Shown here piece by piece: positions 45,840-57,944 of a stretch of DNA of 64,000 nucleotides. Both the position numbers and the translations under genes were made by a program. The stretch is from the NCBI GenBank assembly GCA_030062745.1, contig CP099840.1:16543718-16607717 (forward strand). The letters are read 5' to 3'. The notes under the pieces were generated by a model. That model was not told the origin of the DNA and searched no databases. It saw only the letters and a list, made by a program, of their open reading frames with translations. Position 1 is the stretch's first letter; every line of letters begins with the position of its first letter. This DNA is from Capitulum mitella (taxonomy: Eukaryota > Arthropoda > Thecostraca > Pollicipedomorpha > Pollicipedidae).

Positions 45840-47656
45840 TGTGAGGAACTGAATTGGGTATGCAAGGTGCAGAAGCCTAGTTACCAAGGTGCTGAGTAAC
45901 CAATCCAGGGACGGCAGTTTGGATTTTCGGCTGTGGGGCAAGCTCTATCGGATCAACGGCTGACCTCATTTGAATTACTTTTTCCCCTCTCCAAAAGATA
46001 ATTGAATTTCATTCTTGACCAAGCAAACACATTTTTCCTCAAATTTTGGTGCTGGTGTACATTTGTGTTTTCTAAAATGCATGGATTTTTTTTATTCGGG
46101 TCTGTACCCATTGACATTTTTCAGGTCTTTGCCCTTGGGCATTCGTCTACATAATGGCGAATGATGCAAGCTTCCGTCTCTTATTTTGTTTGCGTCTACA
46201 ACACAAAGTCAGCATTATTTGAACTTTTATTTGTAAACAGGTGAAAGTCAGTTTCCTGGCACAACATCAAATTATAATTCGAAGCTCAGTAACAACGCTG
46301 TTACGGACTATGACACGGGAACGCAATCATTATCTCAAGCACTTGCCAAAGCAGCTTTGTCCAGGGCCTCGTCATACGTGTTAACTGGGGACTCAGCCCC
46401 CGCAATGGAGTCGCCAGCCCCGTCAAGGCAAAACCAGGTAACTGGGGGGGGGAGCAATTGGAATGTTCAAGATCATGAAGTCTAAAACAGGTTTTCTGCG
46501 GAGACGTAGCTTTGTTAAACGCGAAGTCATTGCAGAAATGTACAATAAATGCGGGGTTTTCTGTGGTCGCATAAGATTTTTCCAAATGCAGAGTCGCCGT
46601 AACATGCCTTCACCATCAGTTTTTCGTGCGATTAAATCACAGGTGGCAGTGTATCATATGTTAATACCATTGTTATGCTTCAATGACGCCGAAAGGGAAA
46701 AACCGAAAACAATGCAGTCGAACTCTGAGGGGTAAAGGGCGGGGTAGATAGTAGGCTAGAGGCAAAAAACAAGGCCCAAAAAAAAACATAACTGTCTTGC
46801 ACGCAGCCATATCCCGAAAACCAACACTGCTATAGTTCTAAGTGGTCTTCTTCTGAAGAGTTAAGTTTTTTTAATCTTGCGTTTTGCCTTGAATATGACC
46901 GCTTTTGGCAGCTAACTGCCTTTTTATGAAGCATAACCTCGTTTTAGCCATACAATCAAATGAGCTTAGAGCTCACTGAAATGAAAAATGACCTGATATT
47001 TCATCCCACATGGCCTATAGCACCTCTTGGTGCGATTTTGAAGTCATAGTGCCCTAAAATCAGCTACTTTCTTAGAAGCGGAATCAGATACGTTGGGATG
47101 ACTTGTTCGATTGCAGTCAACCAGCCCAAACATCGAATAAAAGTATAGCACGAATAACGGCGGGCGGAAATTTCGAACGGGGAAATACGAAATGCCGGAT
47201 ATCAATGTAGGGATTGAGGTGAGAAAGCAATTATTTCGTCGAACAAAGCATGGAATGAGAAAACATCAAATGCAGAATGTTCAACATAAATATCAAAGCA
47301 GTATAAACACCAACCTGCCATGTAGCAAATGATTGATGACTGAATGACAAAAGATCGGGATGGGGATCAGTAATGCATCGGATAAATATTTAAGTGAATG
47401 GTATCGCAATACGGACACCTAGTATCGCACGGGCACTGATTTTTCCCAAAAACTGTACGGGGATATCTCAGTAGCACTGTCGTCAAATGCTTCCATGGTT
47501 GACAAACAACCTTCCAGGTGTCTTCGCTGTTTAGCTAACATGGAAATGAATGTTCAGGTCGTCTCAGGGGGTCACTGAACTCAATCGACTAGACAGATAC
47601 CCTGGTTGCACCACTGGACCTGATGGTGTGGATGCAAAAATCCTGGCTTTGTACGT
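45840..47656. other. Non-coding stretch, unassigned
   Basis: TTAACTGGGG at about 46381 and CTGGGGGGGG at about 46443 resemble pieces of TTAA-type element ends but do not form a pair. Open frames are short and unrecognised. Confidence 0.45.
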
Positions 47657-48345
47657 GATACAGGCATAGGTGGGCACTGGTCCGTTACTCCGTTACTTCG
47701 TTAGTAACGAAGTTACTTTTTTCAGTAACGGAGTAACGGGCCCGTTACTTTTATTTTACTGTAACGGACTGAGTAACGGAAGTTACTTTTGTGGTCCGTT
47801 ACTCCGTTACTTTTTGGTCCGTTACTCCGTTACTCCGTTACTCCGTTACTTTTTAAACTCCTTACAGACACCGCCCGGCTTTATTTGCATCGGCACACGC
47901 CATTGGCTACTTGAATAGCCAACACCCAATAGCGTGCGGCGATACAAGCGCGGCTGGGCGCGCACTCAGCTCACAATCGCGGCGTAGACTTGTTGACAAT
48001 ATTCGTCAGCTGATAAACGTTGACGGCAAGCTGACGGCAATGGTTCGGTATAAAGGCTGACTTTGGTCTCTTTGGGACAAAAGTATTGAATTATGCGTAA
48101 GTTTGATATGACTTAAAATGATAAATTAACCAGTCGTCAATTTTCAGGCTGAAAGATATCAAAGTTATTGTCATTTATACTGCAACAGCCAGCTGACAGC
48201 AGTTTTCAATGTTGTCTCAAGTTGGTCACGGATCGCTTACCACCGCCACACGGTTCCCCGCCAAGATCACTCAAGGCTGTTGAGCACATGATTACTGTCG
48301 CCATGGCCTTGGATCTGCGATGTCCATGGGGCGATGGAGTGGTGA

Positions 48346-48570
48346 TTGATTCTTCCGACGGTGCCTCAGCTTCGGAGACAGGACGAGCCCGGTCTGGGTC
48401 ACCAATGGCCACGTCTAGAAACGTACTTTGAGTTTAAGGAGGAGAAGAAAAACGCCATTTTTACGTATGTCCTGTGCCGACCGAAAGAGGTTATAATTAA
48501 GGGTCACAAGAGTAGCCTTTCAAGGCTAAAGGCACATATCAAGAGGAAGCATTATTTACGGTATTTCCAG
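48346..48570 (+). pseudogene. BED-type zinc-finger exon relic of a hAT transposase
   Basis: The frame reads WPRLETYFEFKEEKKNAIF, then VLCRPKEVIIKGHKSSLSRL and KAHIKRKH. This matches the BED finger layout of hAT transposases (C-x2-C, then H-x3-5-H), but the first C is Y, so zinc binding would be impaired. The frame meets TTTCCAG followed by GTGAGA at 48571, a good splice donor, suggesting a spliced transposase gene in the ancestor. An overlapping frame upstream (SDGASASETGRARSGSP) suggests a one-base shift near 48400. No downstream exon was found. Confidence 0.6.
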
Positions 48571-49973
48571 GTGAGAACAGAATGTGCACAATAAGTTGTC
48601 AGTAGTGAAGCATAATTATGAAGCTTGTCGACTATTGCTTGGACTATTTGCCTTAACCATATTCTCTGCAGGCAGTGAGATTCACATTACCCTGGGGGGG
48701 GGGGGCAGATCTGAGGTAATCTACCTTTCCGCCGACGCTTACGCGTAATTTTTGGAGACGCGGAAGTGGCAACACAAGTTGTGTGAACAATTTAGCCCAT
48801 TCAGGTATTTTTCTAAGCACTGGCCCCTACTGGATATGTAAACTGACTTGGTTAGGTAACTCTTGAATTTTGATTCAGTTGACACATGTTTGCCTTCAGC
48901 CGATACGAGCTAACCAAACCAAAAAAACAGGCAAATTGAACCTAACAAAAAATTAGTTTTACATGCCCATCTAGGGCAATCCTGCAACCATACAGTAGGT
49001 TTTAGGTTAGGTTAGGTTAAATCATGTTTAACTTGGAGAACAGGCTACATTGTCCATGCGATTCGAGTTACCACTCCTGCGTTCCCGAAAAAATATCAAC
49101 TGGCCGAAACACCTTTCGGCTGACACATTATTTTTTGTAGACGCAGAAGTGAGGACCCAAACTCAAACATGATATGAGCCGTTGCCACTTTTGCACCTTC
49201 GAAAAATATGCATTGGCCGAAAGGTGAAGATTACCAATTCTGCCCCCTCCCCTCCCCGCCCTTCCAGAGATCTCGAGATGCATTCGTCCAATGTTGATGG
49301 GATGAATGCCATTTAATATGTTTCAACGAGATCTCCAATTCCAGACCCCAAAAATCCAAAAATTGCGAAAATAGGGCGTGGGGGCAAACAAACTCCAAAA
49401 TTTGGGGATTTTTGAAAGGTCACTGCGGCCGTGTTTACCAACCAATTTTCATGGGAATAACACGGTTCAACATAGAATGTCCAAGTCTTTTATATACCGA
49501 AAGCTGAAATTTAAAATAGAAAACCATAGGCAGTTCCAGGGAGGGCAAGAAGGGTGATTTTTGAAATAAGAAATTTCCTTTGTTTTTGTTTGTTTTGGGT
49601 GATATAAACATCAGATGTACAACTAGCAAGCCAGTTTAAGTTTATATGTAGCGCAGAGGTGGATCCAGGTAAACAAAATTGGGAGGGCACCATAAGCACA
49701 ATAGTGTGCTCCCCCATTTTTTCAGTACCTGGGTGTGCGTTCGCCTGAAAATGTGTGTGCATACGCATTGTTTAGGATGTGTATGACTATATAAATGAGT
49801 TAGTGATCTTTATTTCTACTCAGAATATCACGATAGTGAACCGCACAACTTTGCAGCTTCACGCACAGCACATTACCGCCGAAAACGGGGGCTTGGAACC
49901 GCCTCTGCGGGACCGACTTTTTTTTAAATGTTGACAAAACACATGTGTATCAATTCCATGAAATGCCAGAAAA

Positions 49974-50200
49974 TCTTGTGGCGCTGCGGCAAACAGTGTG
50001 GGGGCGGCAAGCAAAAAGACACGGGTAGCACAATCTTCCCCCCCCCCCCACAGGGAATAGGGTTAAATGAAGTGTTTTTAACCCGTCTCCGGCCGGGCTC
50101 AGAATGCCTTTTGCCCGGCCGGAGGGGAGCGCGGATTTCGGCACCTCCCAGGATCTCGGCTCCCATATATCGCACGGAAAAAAGGAAAACACCGGCAGAA
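49974..50200. mobile_element. Two facing TTAA-type element ends inside the hAT element
   Basis: GGGAATAGGGTTAAATG ends at about 50067, resembling a family 2 terminus, with 11 C just inside. About 20 bp later TTAACCCGTCTCC starts at about 50085, followed by a perfect 12-bp hairpin CTCCGGCCGGGC / GCCCGGCCGGAG. The partners of both ends were not found within the hAT element, so these may be truncated copies. Confidence 0.45.
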
Positions 50201-51265
50201 AGGTTGTCAAACCGAGACGAAAACATTCAAGGGTTTTGACCTCAGGTCAATTTTGAGGCCACCAGACGCCATGAAAGGTCAAAACACGTCCTTGGAATTA
50301 GGTAAATAGACACAATACCTTGTCCCTGAAAAGCTGAACTTAAGCGACATATACTGAACCGTAAGACAATAGCGAGTTCATTGATATAAATTTTGGCCTT
50401 TCACAGGGGTCAGGTCAGGTAACGTCATCGTTCCAAAATGTTCCACTTGTGAACGGCTAACATCCTCCGTTGCATCTTACTTATGACCATGTTTTTATAG
50501 CTAATTTGTCTTTTCAAGGGTGCTGAAGAGGTACTAAAGCACCTTTTTTTAGTCTTTTATTTCACAATAATAAAATCCATATCAGTCATGTTTTTTTGAG
50601 TCCTTTGTCGTTTGGTATTAAAAAACCGTCAGGGGTATCAGGAATCTTACCTCCACGCACGCGCTCGTACACAAACTAACACACACACATAATTTCAAAA
50701 CAAAACAAGAAGTTCGCGAGACCGAAACGAGCTCTGAACAGAGACCACTATGTTCAGGGCGGATACTTCGAGAGGCATTGTTGATCAAACCCAGTCGATA
50801 GATGTCCGCTGTTTGTCGCATTTTGCATGCGTCCGCTCCAGCGCCGGTTGTTCCCGCTCCGTCGGCGCCGCGGGCAATGAACAGGAATTCATTAGTTTGA
50901 ACATTGTGGCTAACACAGTGGTAGAATACCCGCCGCGGCTGTTGTTCCGGCGCCGCCGACTCTACAACGGCTGGTGAGGGCAGTGGGCAGCTAGCGGAGT
51001 GTTTTGGGTAAGCGCTTTTTGTTTCTTCCCTTTGTATATGGAATGGGTTTTACAACCACATAGCAGCATAAAAGACTTAAAACCCGCGTTCGCTTGGTTT
51101 TCACTGCATTTAAAAAAGAAACGGAATAACGGAGTAACGGTAACTTCCGTTACTTTTTAAGGCAGAGTAACGGAGTAACGAGTAACGGACTGGCTTTTTT
51201 GAGTAACGGAGTAACGAGTAACGAAGTTACATTTTTTAGTAACGATGCCCACCTATGGATACAGG

Positions 51266-52055
51266 GTAGAGGGTTCGGGTGCCCATCCTCTTTTCCCAGT
51301 AGTCTTCTGAAGACAGACTGTGACTCTTGTTGTCAAGGATGTTTCACCTTATAATGACGCATGACAGTGGACTAGAAAACGTTTTTCCAACGTCTCGGAT
51401 AGAATAATCGTTGAACATACCGCCGATCTCTGGCGACGGCCCGCGCTGATTACCGTGTCTGCCAATGACAGTCAGCTTGGGAAAAGCTTGAATTCCGTCC
51501 GTGATTTTAACAGACAGAAATCCTGACCACCTCGTCATCAGGTTCATGTCTTGGTAGTCTTCATCCTTTGAGATATCAAGCTGTTATATACTGCCCCACT
51601 CCATGGTTTGTAATGCAAAAGTTGGCCATTCTGTGCCAGCCCATGTGCGATGCCCTTCCCCGATACGATGATATATAAAGTATAACCTCGCGATTATTCG
51701 TTCGTCCAATATTTCGTCCCGCAATATTTTTCCGTTTCGATAAATATCGCTGTTAGATATTTATCCATTTTAGACATCTTGCCGTTCCAAGTTTTCCCTT
51801 TTGATATTCATGTCTGTCGACAGTTACCCTGTTTAATGCTTTGCTTCTGACGTTTTGTTTTCAATATTTGTGCGCTCGATAATCCACCATACGGCATTTT
51901 GTGGGATAACTGTGTCATCTCTGGTTCCGAAGATAAACGCGGGCTAGAAACCAATGATGTGTGGTAAAAGGCATATGTAAATGACATGGGACATGAAAGG
52001 AATGTGATCAGTTTGGACAGTTTCTTGTCCTAATCATTGCTGATTTTTCCTGCAA
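51266..52055. other. Non-coding stretch, nothing recognised
   Basis: Short open frames only, between the hAT element and the 3' part of the LINE. The untranslated tail of the LINE may occupy part of it. Confidence 0.5.
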
Positions 52056-52059
52056 ATGT

Positions 52060-53980
52060 TCTAATGCTGTATAGCTTAGTTGGTCATGGCGCGGAGTCAT
52101 GTCTACAGCCTTTTCTACATGTCTACAGCATTTTCCGTGCAATTACCGTGCATTCGTTCGTTGGCTTGTTTTGCAGTGTATCCTGTGCGCTCATTCACTT
52201 TGATGTCTGCGTGTCTCGGTGTCCAAAGGAATGAAATATTGTTTACGTTAGGGAACATGTGCTATTGTGTGCAGTCTGTGATGCACTATGATGGGTCGGC
52301 CCCGTTGCTGATGGCTTGAAACAGCGATTTCTAGTCGGATCAGACAACTATGTTAACCATGTCGTGCCTGACTGCCCTGCGAATGGCTGTCAGGATGGCT
52401 ATGGCTTCTGTTGTGAAGATGGATATTCGGCCTGGGACCAGGTTGCCGAGGTGGAAGCTGGCTGATGTGAGTCCAAATCCGATTTTGTCGTCGATATTGG
52501 ACCCGGCCGTATATATGAACGAATTGTGGCTGTTGACTGTGGTGTTGAACCTGGCTTGAATTTCTGGCTGTTTTATGTCTGCTTGGTGTTCTGTGAGTAG
52601 GCATTCAACGGTGGGTGGTGCATGGACCCAGAATGGCTTAAGGGGCGTGGGTGCAGTTGGTGGTACAACAAACTGACGGCCGCTAGAACTGTGCTCATCT
52701 GAACGTGAAATGACGAGCGTTGCGTTCCGCACGGCTCTTGTCTAGTTTGTCATGTGTAAATCAGAGCTGTGCCGGATGGTGTTCTGTGGTGTGGACTGTC
52801 ATGTAGTACCGGCACAGCTGTTGAGTTCTTCTAGTCTGTAGTTGTGGGATGTTTGTGTCAGCCAGGAGACCGTCTCGGGCCCCCGTGGCTGTTCTGATGC
52901 TGTGGTTCTGTATAATTTCTACTTTTCGTGCCAGGGATGATGAGATATTGTTGACTATGATGCTGTTGTGCTTGAGAATGGACCTCATGATGATTTTTTT
53001 TAAACCTGAGCAGTGTGTGTGTCTGTCTTCGCCCCAGTCTGCTCCAGACAGCGAGAGGATCACCGGCGCAGCCAGAGGGGGGCCGGCCTCGTCCTTTGGT
53101 CCGCATTTTTCTTGTTAAATAGCACGGACGCAGCGAGTGAGGTGTCTTGCCATACTCCATTTACGGGAATGCGTACAGGTGATGAATAGCAGTCTTCTAA
53201 GTGAAACTCAATGCACGTCATCTTACCAGCACGCGGTTTTCTCTCCCTTAATAAAATCCTGGCTGCGCCCCTGGAAAGGATAACGTTCATGCGCCTTGCA
53301 CATCGTTCGGTGATGTACTTGATATGTGGTTTAAATGTGAGTTTCTCATCCAGATGGAGGCCAGGAAATTTTAAGCTTTTGGTCTGTTCGGTAGATTTGC
53401 CATTGACGCGCAGTTTGAGCCTGGTTACCGCTCGAGCGAGGTTGTATGCGACTGTTGCGGGCTCTCCGGCGGAGAAGCAGAAGCCCCAGGTTTTGCACCA
53501 CCTTGCATTGTGGTCCGGTCCTCACTGTACGATGTTTTCGGCCGTTACGAATGACCGATGGTGCATGGCCAAATAACCGCGCCAACCGCAAACAGTGGAC
53601 AGTGGAATGCTTTGCGGATGAAATCCTGACACATATCGTTGATCATGATGAGGAATAGTGTCGGTAGAATGCCACTTCCTTGTGGCAGGCCTTGATCCTA
53701 TGCTGCATTGATGGTGGTGGTGTTGCCGCATCTGATCTTTAATGTTCTGTTCCGAAGGAAGTTCAGTAAAAAGTGAGCTAGGTATCCGCGCAGAGCTCGT
53801 GTGTGCGCAAGGGCGGAATTGTGTACTCGGTCAAATGTGGCCGTGATGTCTAAGTACGCAGCTACTGTGGTGCGCTTGTAGTTTAGGTAGTGTTTAATGT
53901 AGTTTACGATGCGAATGAGGCTGTCTGTAGTGGTCTCGTGCTTTTTGAAGCCAGTGATACTCGTCCAATATTAAAAATGT
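52060..53980 (-). pseudogene. Non-LTR retrotransposon ORF2 relic with reverse transcriptase and RNase H
   Basis: Read on the minus strand with frame changes: TGFKKHETTTDSLIRIVNYI, then motif A YLDITATFDRV (about 53829-53858), QGLPQGSGILPTLFLIMIND (about 53640-53693), and a degenerate YADD position reading FAVGAVIW (about 53570-53592), so both catalytic aspartates are lost. Downstream come RCARRMNVILS, SIRTATGARDGLLADTNIP, LQTRRTQQLCRYYM, and an RNase H domain with YTAGSNIDDKIGFG (about 52474-52514), TEAIAILTAI and NNISFLWTPRH (about 52210-52242). The RNase H first D is A (YTDGS expected). QGLPQGS plus a C-terminal RNase H suggests the I/R1/Jockey group. The 5' half (endonuclease and ORF1) is absent, as usual for LINE truncation. 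A 213-bp element interrupts it. Confidence 0.85.
53061..53273. mobile_element. 213-bp MITE inserted in the LINE
   Basis: The left end is CACCGGCGCAGCCAGAGG and the reverse complement of the right end is CAGGGGCGCAGCCAGGAT. Flanks are GAGAGGAT (53053-53060) and GAAAGGAT (53274-53281), an 8-bp duplication with one mismatch. Removing the element joins minus-strand codons MNVILS and LSGADWG in one frame, which supports the boundaries. An 8-bp duplication suggests a hAT-type source. No coding capacity. Confidence 0.85.
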
Positions 53981-54039
53981 TTTATTAAATGCCAAACAAT
54001 GATCTTTGTCCAAATCTTTTTCGGTCCGAAACGAAATTT

Positions 54040-57000
54040 CGACGTTTGCAATCCTCCTCCTTTTCCCATATGGGAAGGCTCCAGAAGACCCCGTCCTGTT
54101 TTCTGGTTGCCATTTCCAGGGTTTTAGGAGCAGCTTTACAAATCTCGGCCACTTTTCCTTTCTATTCTAAGTATTATGCCATATTTTCATAATTTTATTT
54201 TCTATAGGGAAGGCACCAGGCAGAGTTTTGGGAGTCACCTTCGGCCATTTTGAGCACTGTTCAAGGTGAAAGAAAATGGTTGCTAATCATAGTTTTTCAT
54301 ATAGAACTGAATACTTTATGTGGGTGCACAGATGTAGAATTGGACAAAACAAAACAGTTTCTGCGGAGCTGAGGTCATTTTACAAGGTCAAGTCAGGGTC
54401 AAAAGTCAGATTTTGGCTATGCTTAAATATTTTTACGCTGATTTTCAAAATGAAAAGTCCGGGACATTTATGACCTAAAACAATGTTCTCTGCTAGTGTT
54501 TTTGGTTTTAGGTGTATCTTGGGTCGGGTCACGGAACTATGACCTAAAACGTCTGTGCGCATACCCTTTATCATGATGGTGATCAACAGGACTGAAGAAT
54601 ATAGTCAATGCAAATGACTGGAATCGTCTCGAAATATCATGAAATGAACCCTAGGCCATTCCACGTGACTCTGAAGTCACCTGAGGTCATTTGACGTTAA
54701 AGGGCGTAAAATGACCTACATGCGACCATGACATTTCTCCCTTTTCCATGCTTCTGGTGCCGCCAAAGTTATCATTATACACAAGGGCGTTGCCAGGATT
54801 CCGCCCAGCGGTGGGGAAATCGGATCAAGGGAGCCCTCGTAAAAAATGGGGCCCTCGCCAAGGGTGAATCCAGGATTTCGCTAAGGCGGGGAGGGAATGG
54901 GGCGGAGGAAAATGGTCAGCGCGGAGCCCCATTTTTTGCACTTTGGATATGAAAAATGATGTAATTTTGCTTTTACCATACAAAATAGCCGAAAAAACTC
55001 AAACGCGCCAGTTTATTTCAGGAAATTTCGCGTTTTGTTCCCAAACAAAGTGGCTGAAATATGACAAAAAAGGCGAGGTTTTAGGCGGTTCCGTCCCTCC
55101 CCTCATCTGATATGTCGGTCTGTATCTGGTCCAGGAGCCCGTCTGGCCCCTCTCCCATCCCGTAGCTTCTGGGGATTTTTTGTCAGCTTGGTTTAGGTTC
55201 CGCCTTGCAGTTGCAGGGGCACTTTTAGTGGTCTCGGGCCGTCTGCCGTGCCAGGACGATCTAGTGATGTCAGGTTCCTGTTACAGTTTCACGTGTCCCG
55301 CGGGACGTCTCAGGCGCTCATTTGAGAGTTTCAGGGGCACCTCGGAGAGTTTCAGGAACCCATCTGGCAGTTTCAGGGATGCTTAAGCCACCTTGTGTCC
55401 CCTCCTGTCGTCCCTGGGACGTTTTTGCCGTCTAAGAAGCCTCAGGCACAAAAAAGCCCTCACTAAGTCTCTCTCTGCCGTGACAGAGGTGCCTCTGGCA
55501 ATTTTCGAGATCCTTTGGCCGTTTCAGGAGCAGTCTGGACGTCTCAAGGTCTAGTAGTTTCAGGGGCCCCTCTGGTCGTCTCAGGGGCCCCTATTGCTAG
55601 TGACTTCTAGTTAGCAGTCTCAAAGATCTCTCTCTAGCAGTCTCAGTGGACCCCTGTGGTCCTGGGTACCCCGCTTATCGTCTCTGAGAAATATTTTTAC
55701 CATCTCAGGGGCCCTCTGGCAGTTAGAGAAGACCTTTTGGCAATTTCAGGGCCCCTGTGCAGTGTCATAGGTCCTCTGAACGTCTCCTGTGGTCCCCATG
55801 GCTGTATCAGGGGTCTTCCTCTGTTACATGTGGTATATCTGGCAGTCTGTTAGGGCACCTCTAGCTGTAACAAGGGGCTTTTGTTGGCGCTTCAGGGGCC
55901 TGACTGGCAGTCTCAGGGGGACCTTGTCCTTGCCCGTGCCAGGAGCTCGCTTATTACACTCGGTCACTCTCTGGCCATCCAGCGCCCCCATAAAACCCAT
56001 AAAACCATATAAAATACCGTCTCAGAGGCCCTCTTATCGTCTTTGCCTCGCAGGGGGCCCCGCGACCTTTTTGGCGGGCTCAGGGGTCATCTGCAGTGTA
56101 TGGGCCCATCTTGCCGTCTCAGAAACCATCTGACCTTCCCGGGGGCCCCTGACAGCATCAAGAACCTCTGAAGGTTTCAAAAAGGCCAGTGTAGCCCATT
56201 TGTGGCTCCTCTCGAGGTTGAGAAGGTCACCGACGAATCCCCGTTCAGGGGGCCCCTCTGGCTGGCCAGGATCTCCTTATGTCGTGCTAGGCACCCTCTT
56301 AAGTTCTTTCCGTCTCAGGTGCCTCTCCGGAAATTTTAGCGGTCTCCTGGACCCTTTGCCGTGTTCGGGCCCCTTCTGGCCCCAGGGGCCCCTGAAGAGT
56401 TTCAAGAGCCCTTATTTCCATTTTAGGGGCTAGCTTACCGTGTCAGGGTCTCATTAACCCTCGCGGAGGCCCTCTGACTACATCAAGAACTTTCAGTTTT
56501 TCATTCACAGGGGCCCGCTAGGGATTCAGTCCTCATCTTGGCCGTCTTAGGGGCCCTATGAGCCATCGGGCGGTCTCAGGGACACTGCCGTGTTGGGGTC
56601 CTGTTGTGGTCTCAGGGGTCCTTTGGGGGCTTAAGGGGCCCTCCATGCGTCTCAAAGGTCATTTAACCCTCCACGAGGCCTCTCTGACTGCGTCAAGAGC
56701 TCGTCAGGTTCTTATAGAGATCCCGTGAAACTCAAACGGCCCCTTCGGAGCTATTTTTAAGTCTGACAGGGGCCCCTTCTCAAGCCTCAGGGGGAGGGAG
56801 CGATCGCTCCAACTGCTGTCCCTTTGGATCCGCGCCTGTCCCTCGTAATCAGTGGGGTCCCATGTGGTTAAAATTACTGTCGGTTTGTAAAGGGCTGAAA
56901 TGTAAAGGGGGCCCATGCTCGTCTGTAGAAACGTTCCTGCCGACCTGGTGAGTGCCTCTTATAAGTCGGCAGGGACATCGACAGGAAAACAGGGGCCCCT

Positions 57001-57939
57001 AACTGGTCGTTTACGGGCCATTGTTGGCCAGGGGGTCACTGCCTGTCTGTAGAGGGCACCCTATCCGCCTGTAAAGGGCCCCTGTCGACCTCTGGAGGCA
57101 GGGGCAGGGGTCTTCTTCTAGATCGAAAGGAGTTCCCTGCAGAGGCCGACAGGGGCCCTTTATGGGCCAACAGGGGGCCCTCCCCAGACAAGCAGTGAAT
57201 TCCCCTACAAGCTAGCAGGGGCCCCTAAACGCTCATTCAGACCACAGGCCTCTCTTCATAGCACACAAAGCCTTCTTGTGTATTCGGAGTACGTTTTTTC
57301 GGTCCGTAAGCCTTCTTTAATGCTTAACATATTCTTATTTTCCTTTAAATGTCTGTTTCGGACAGCGTAAGACGCCCTGCGGGCTCCTCACGCTATCCAA
57401 AGAACTGGGGCCTTCGGCACCAGGGGGGAGGGCCCGCTCGGCCGCCAGGGGGCCCCGCTTGGTCTCCAGGGGGGCCATTTGGTCCCTTTGGCCCCTTTGG
57501 CCCCTTTTGGCAACGCCACTGATTGCACAAACAATGTAACATGATTTGCACTTCTTAGCTATAACATTACTGGTTAACGTTAAAAAGGCTTAAAACTTTT
57601 ATCTTAATTCAGTTTAAAAAAGGAAATGCTTCTCTCTTTTCCATGCCTGTGAACGTCTCTTATCTTTCTTAAAACTATAAACATGTGGTCCAAAGGGAAA
57701 TTCCTATCGATTAGTTCTCTTGTCATGCCAGCTGCATCACATTTCGTCCATAAATATTGGAAGTTACAATGAGTCAAAAAAACCCTCTCTTTCTGACTTT
57801 TGCCCGCTGTATTCACTCCTTAGACGACCTCGAAGACCTCTTGTTATGGAAAGATACTTCACGTCGTGGCGAACTGATTGCCGTTGCTTTCGATGAAATC
57901 GTACGGATAGCGCTCGGCGCCTTTTCATCGACAGATTAA
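54040..57939 (+). mobile_element. piggyBac-like family 2 copy, split by a 2.7-kb insertion
   Basis: About 54040-54781 aligns by eye with 31.2-31.87 kb of the reference family 2 copy, and 57522-57939 continues where it stopped (ATTATACAT...TAACATGAC in the reference against ATTGCACAA...TAACATTAC here). The right end meets TTAA at 57936-57939. The left terminus is too decayed to place exactly. Between the two parts sits the 2,740-bp element at 54782-57521. The copy is more diverged than the 31-kb one. Confidence 0.65.
54782..57521. mobile_element. 2,740-bp element composed mainly of decayed minisatellite
   Basis: The left end is CAAGGGCGTTGCCAGGATT and the reverse complement of the right end is CAGTGGCGTTGCCAAAAGG, sharing GGCGTTGCCA. 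Flanks ATTATACA (54774-54781) and ATTGCACA (57522-57529) agree at 6 of 8 bases. From about 55110 to 57490 the interior is a GC-rich tandem array with variants of TCTGGCCGTCTCAGGGGCCC repeating every 22-26 bp or so, heavily diverged. No protein of any family is visible. Ends with GGCGTTGCCA and an 8-bp duplication would fit a hAT-type non-autonomous element that carries or grew a minisatellite. Confidence 0.6.
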
Positions 57940-57944
57940 CCCTA

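Larger units (their letters stand above)
47665..51257 (+). mobile_element. hAT-superfamily DNA transposon, 3,593 bp
   Basis: The 12-bp terminal inverted repeat CATAGGTGGGCA is perfect at both ends, and the flanks carry a perfect 8-bp target duplication GATACAGG (47657-47664 and 51258-51265). Eight-base duplications are diagnostic of hAT among families with such ends. Both ends contain arrays of AGTAACGGAGTAACG and its inverse, the subterminal repeats expected of hAT transposase binding. The interior holds a relic BED zinc-finger exon (48346-48570), but I find no catalytic or dimerisation region, so the copy seems non-autonomous. It contains a short TTAGGTTAGG stretch (about 49003-49020) and piggyBac-like ends near 50.07 kb, so it was itself a target. 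The intact duplication suggests a fairly recent insertion. Confidence 0.9.
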
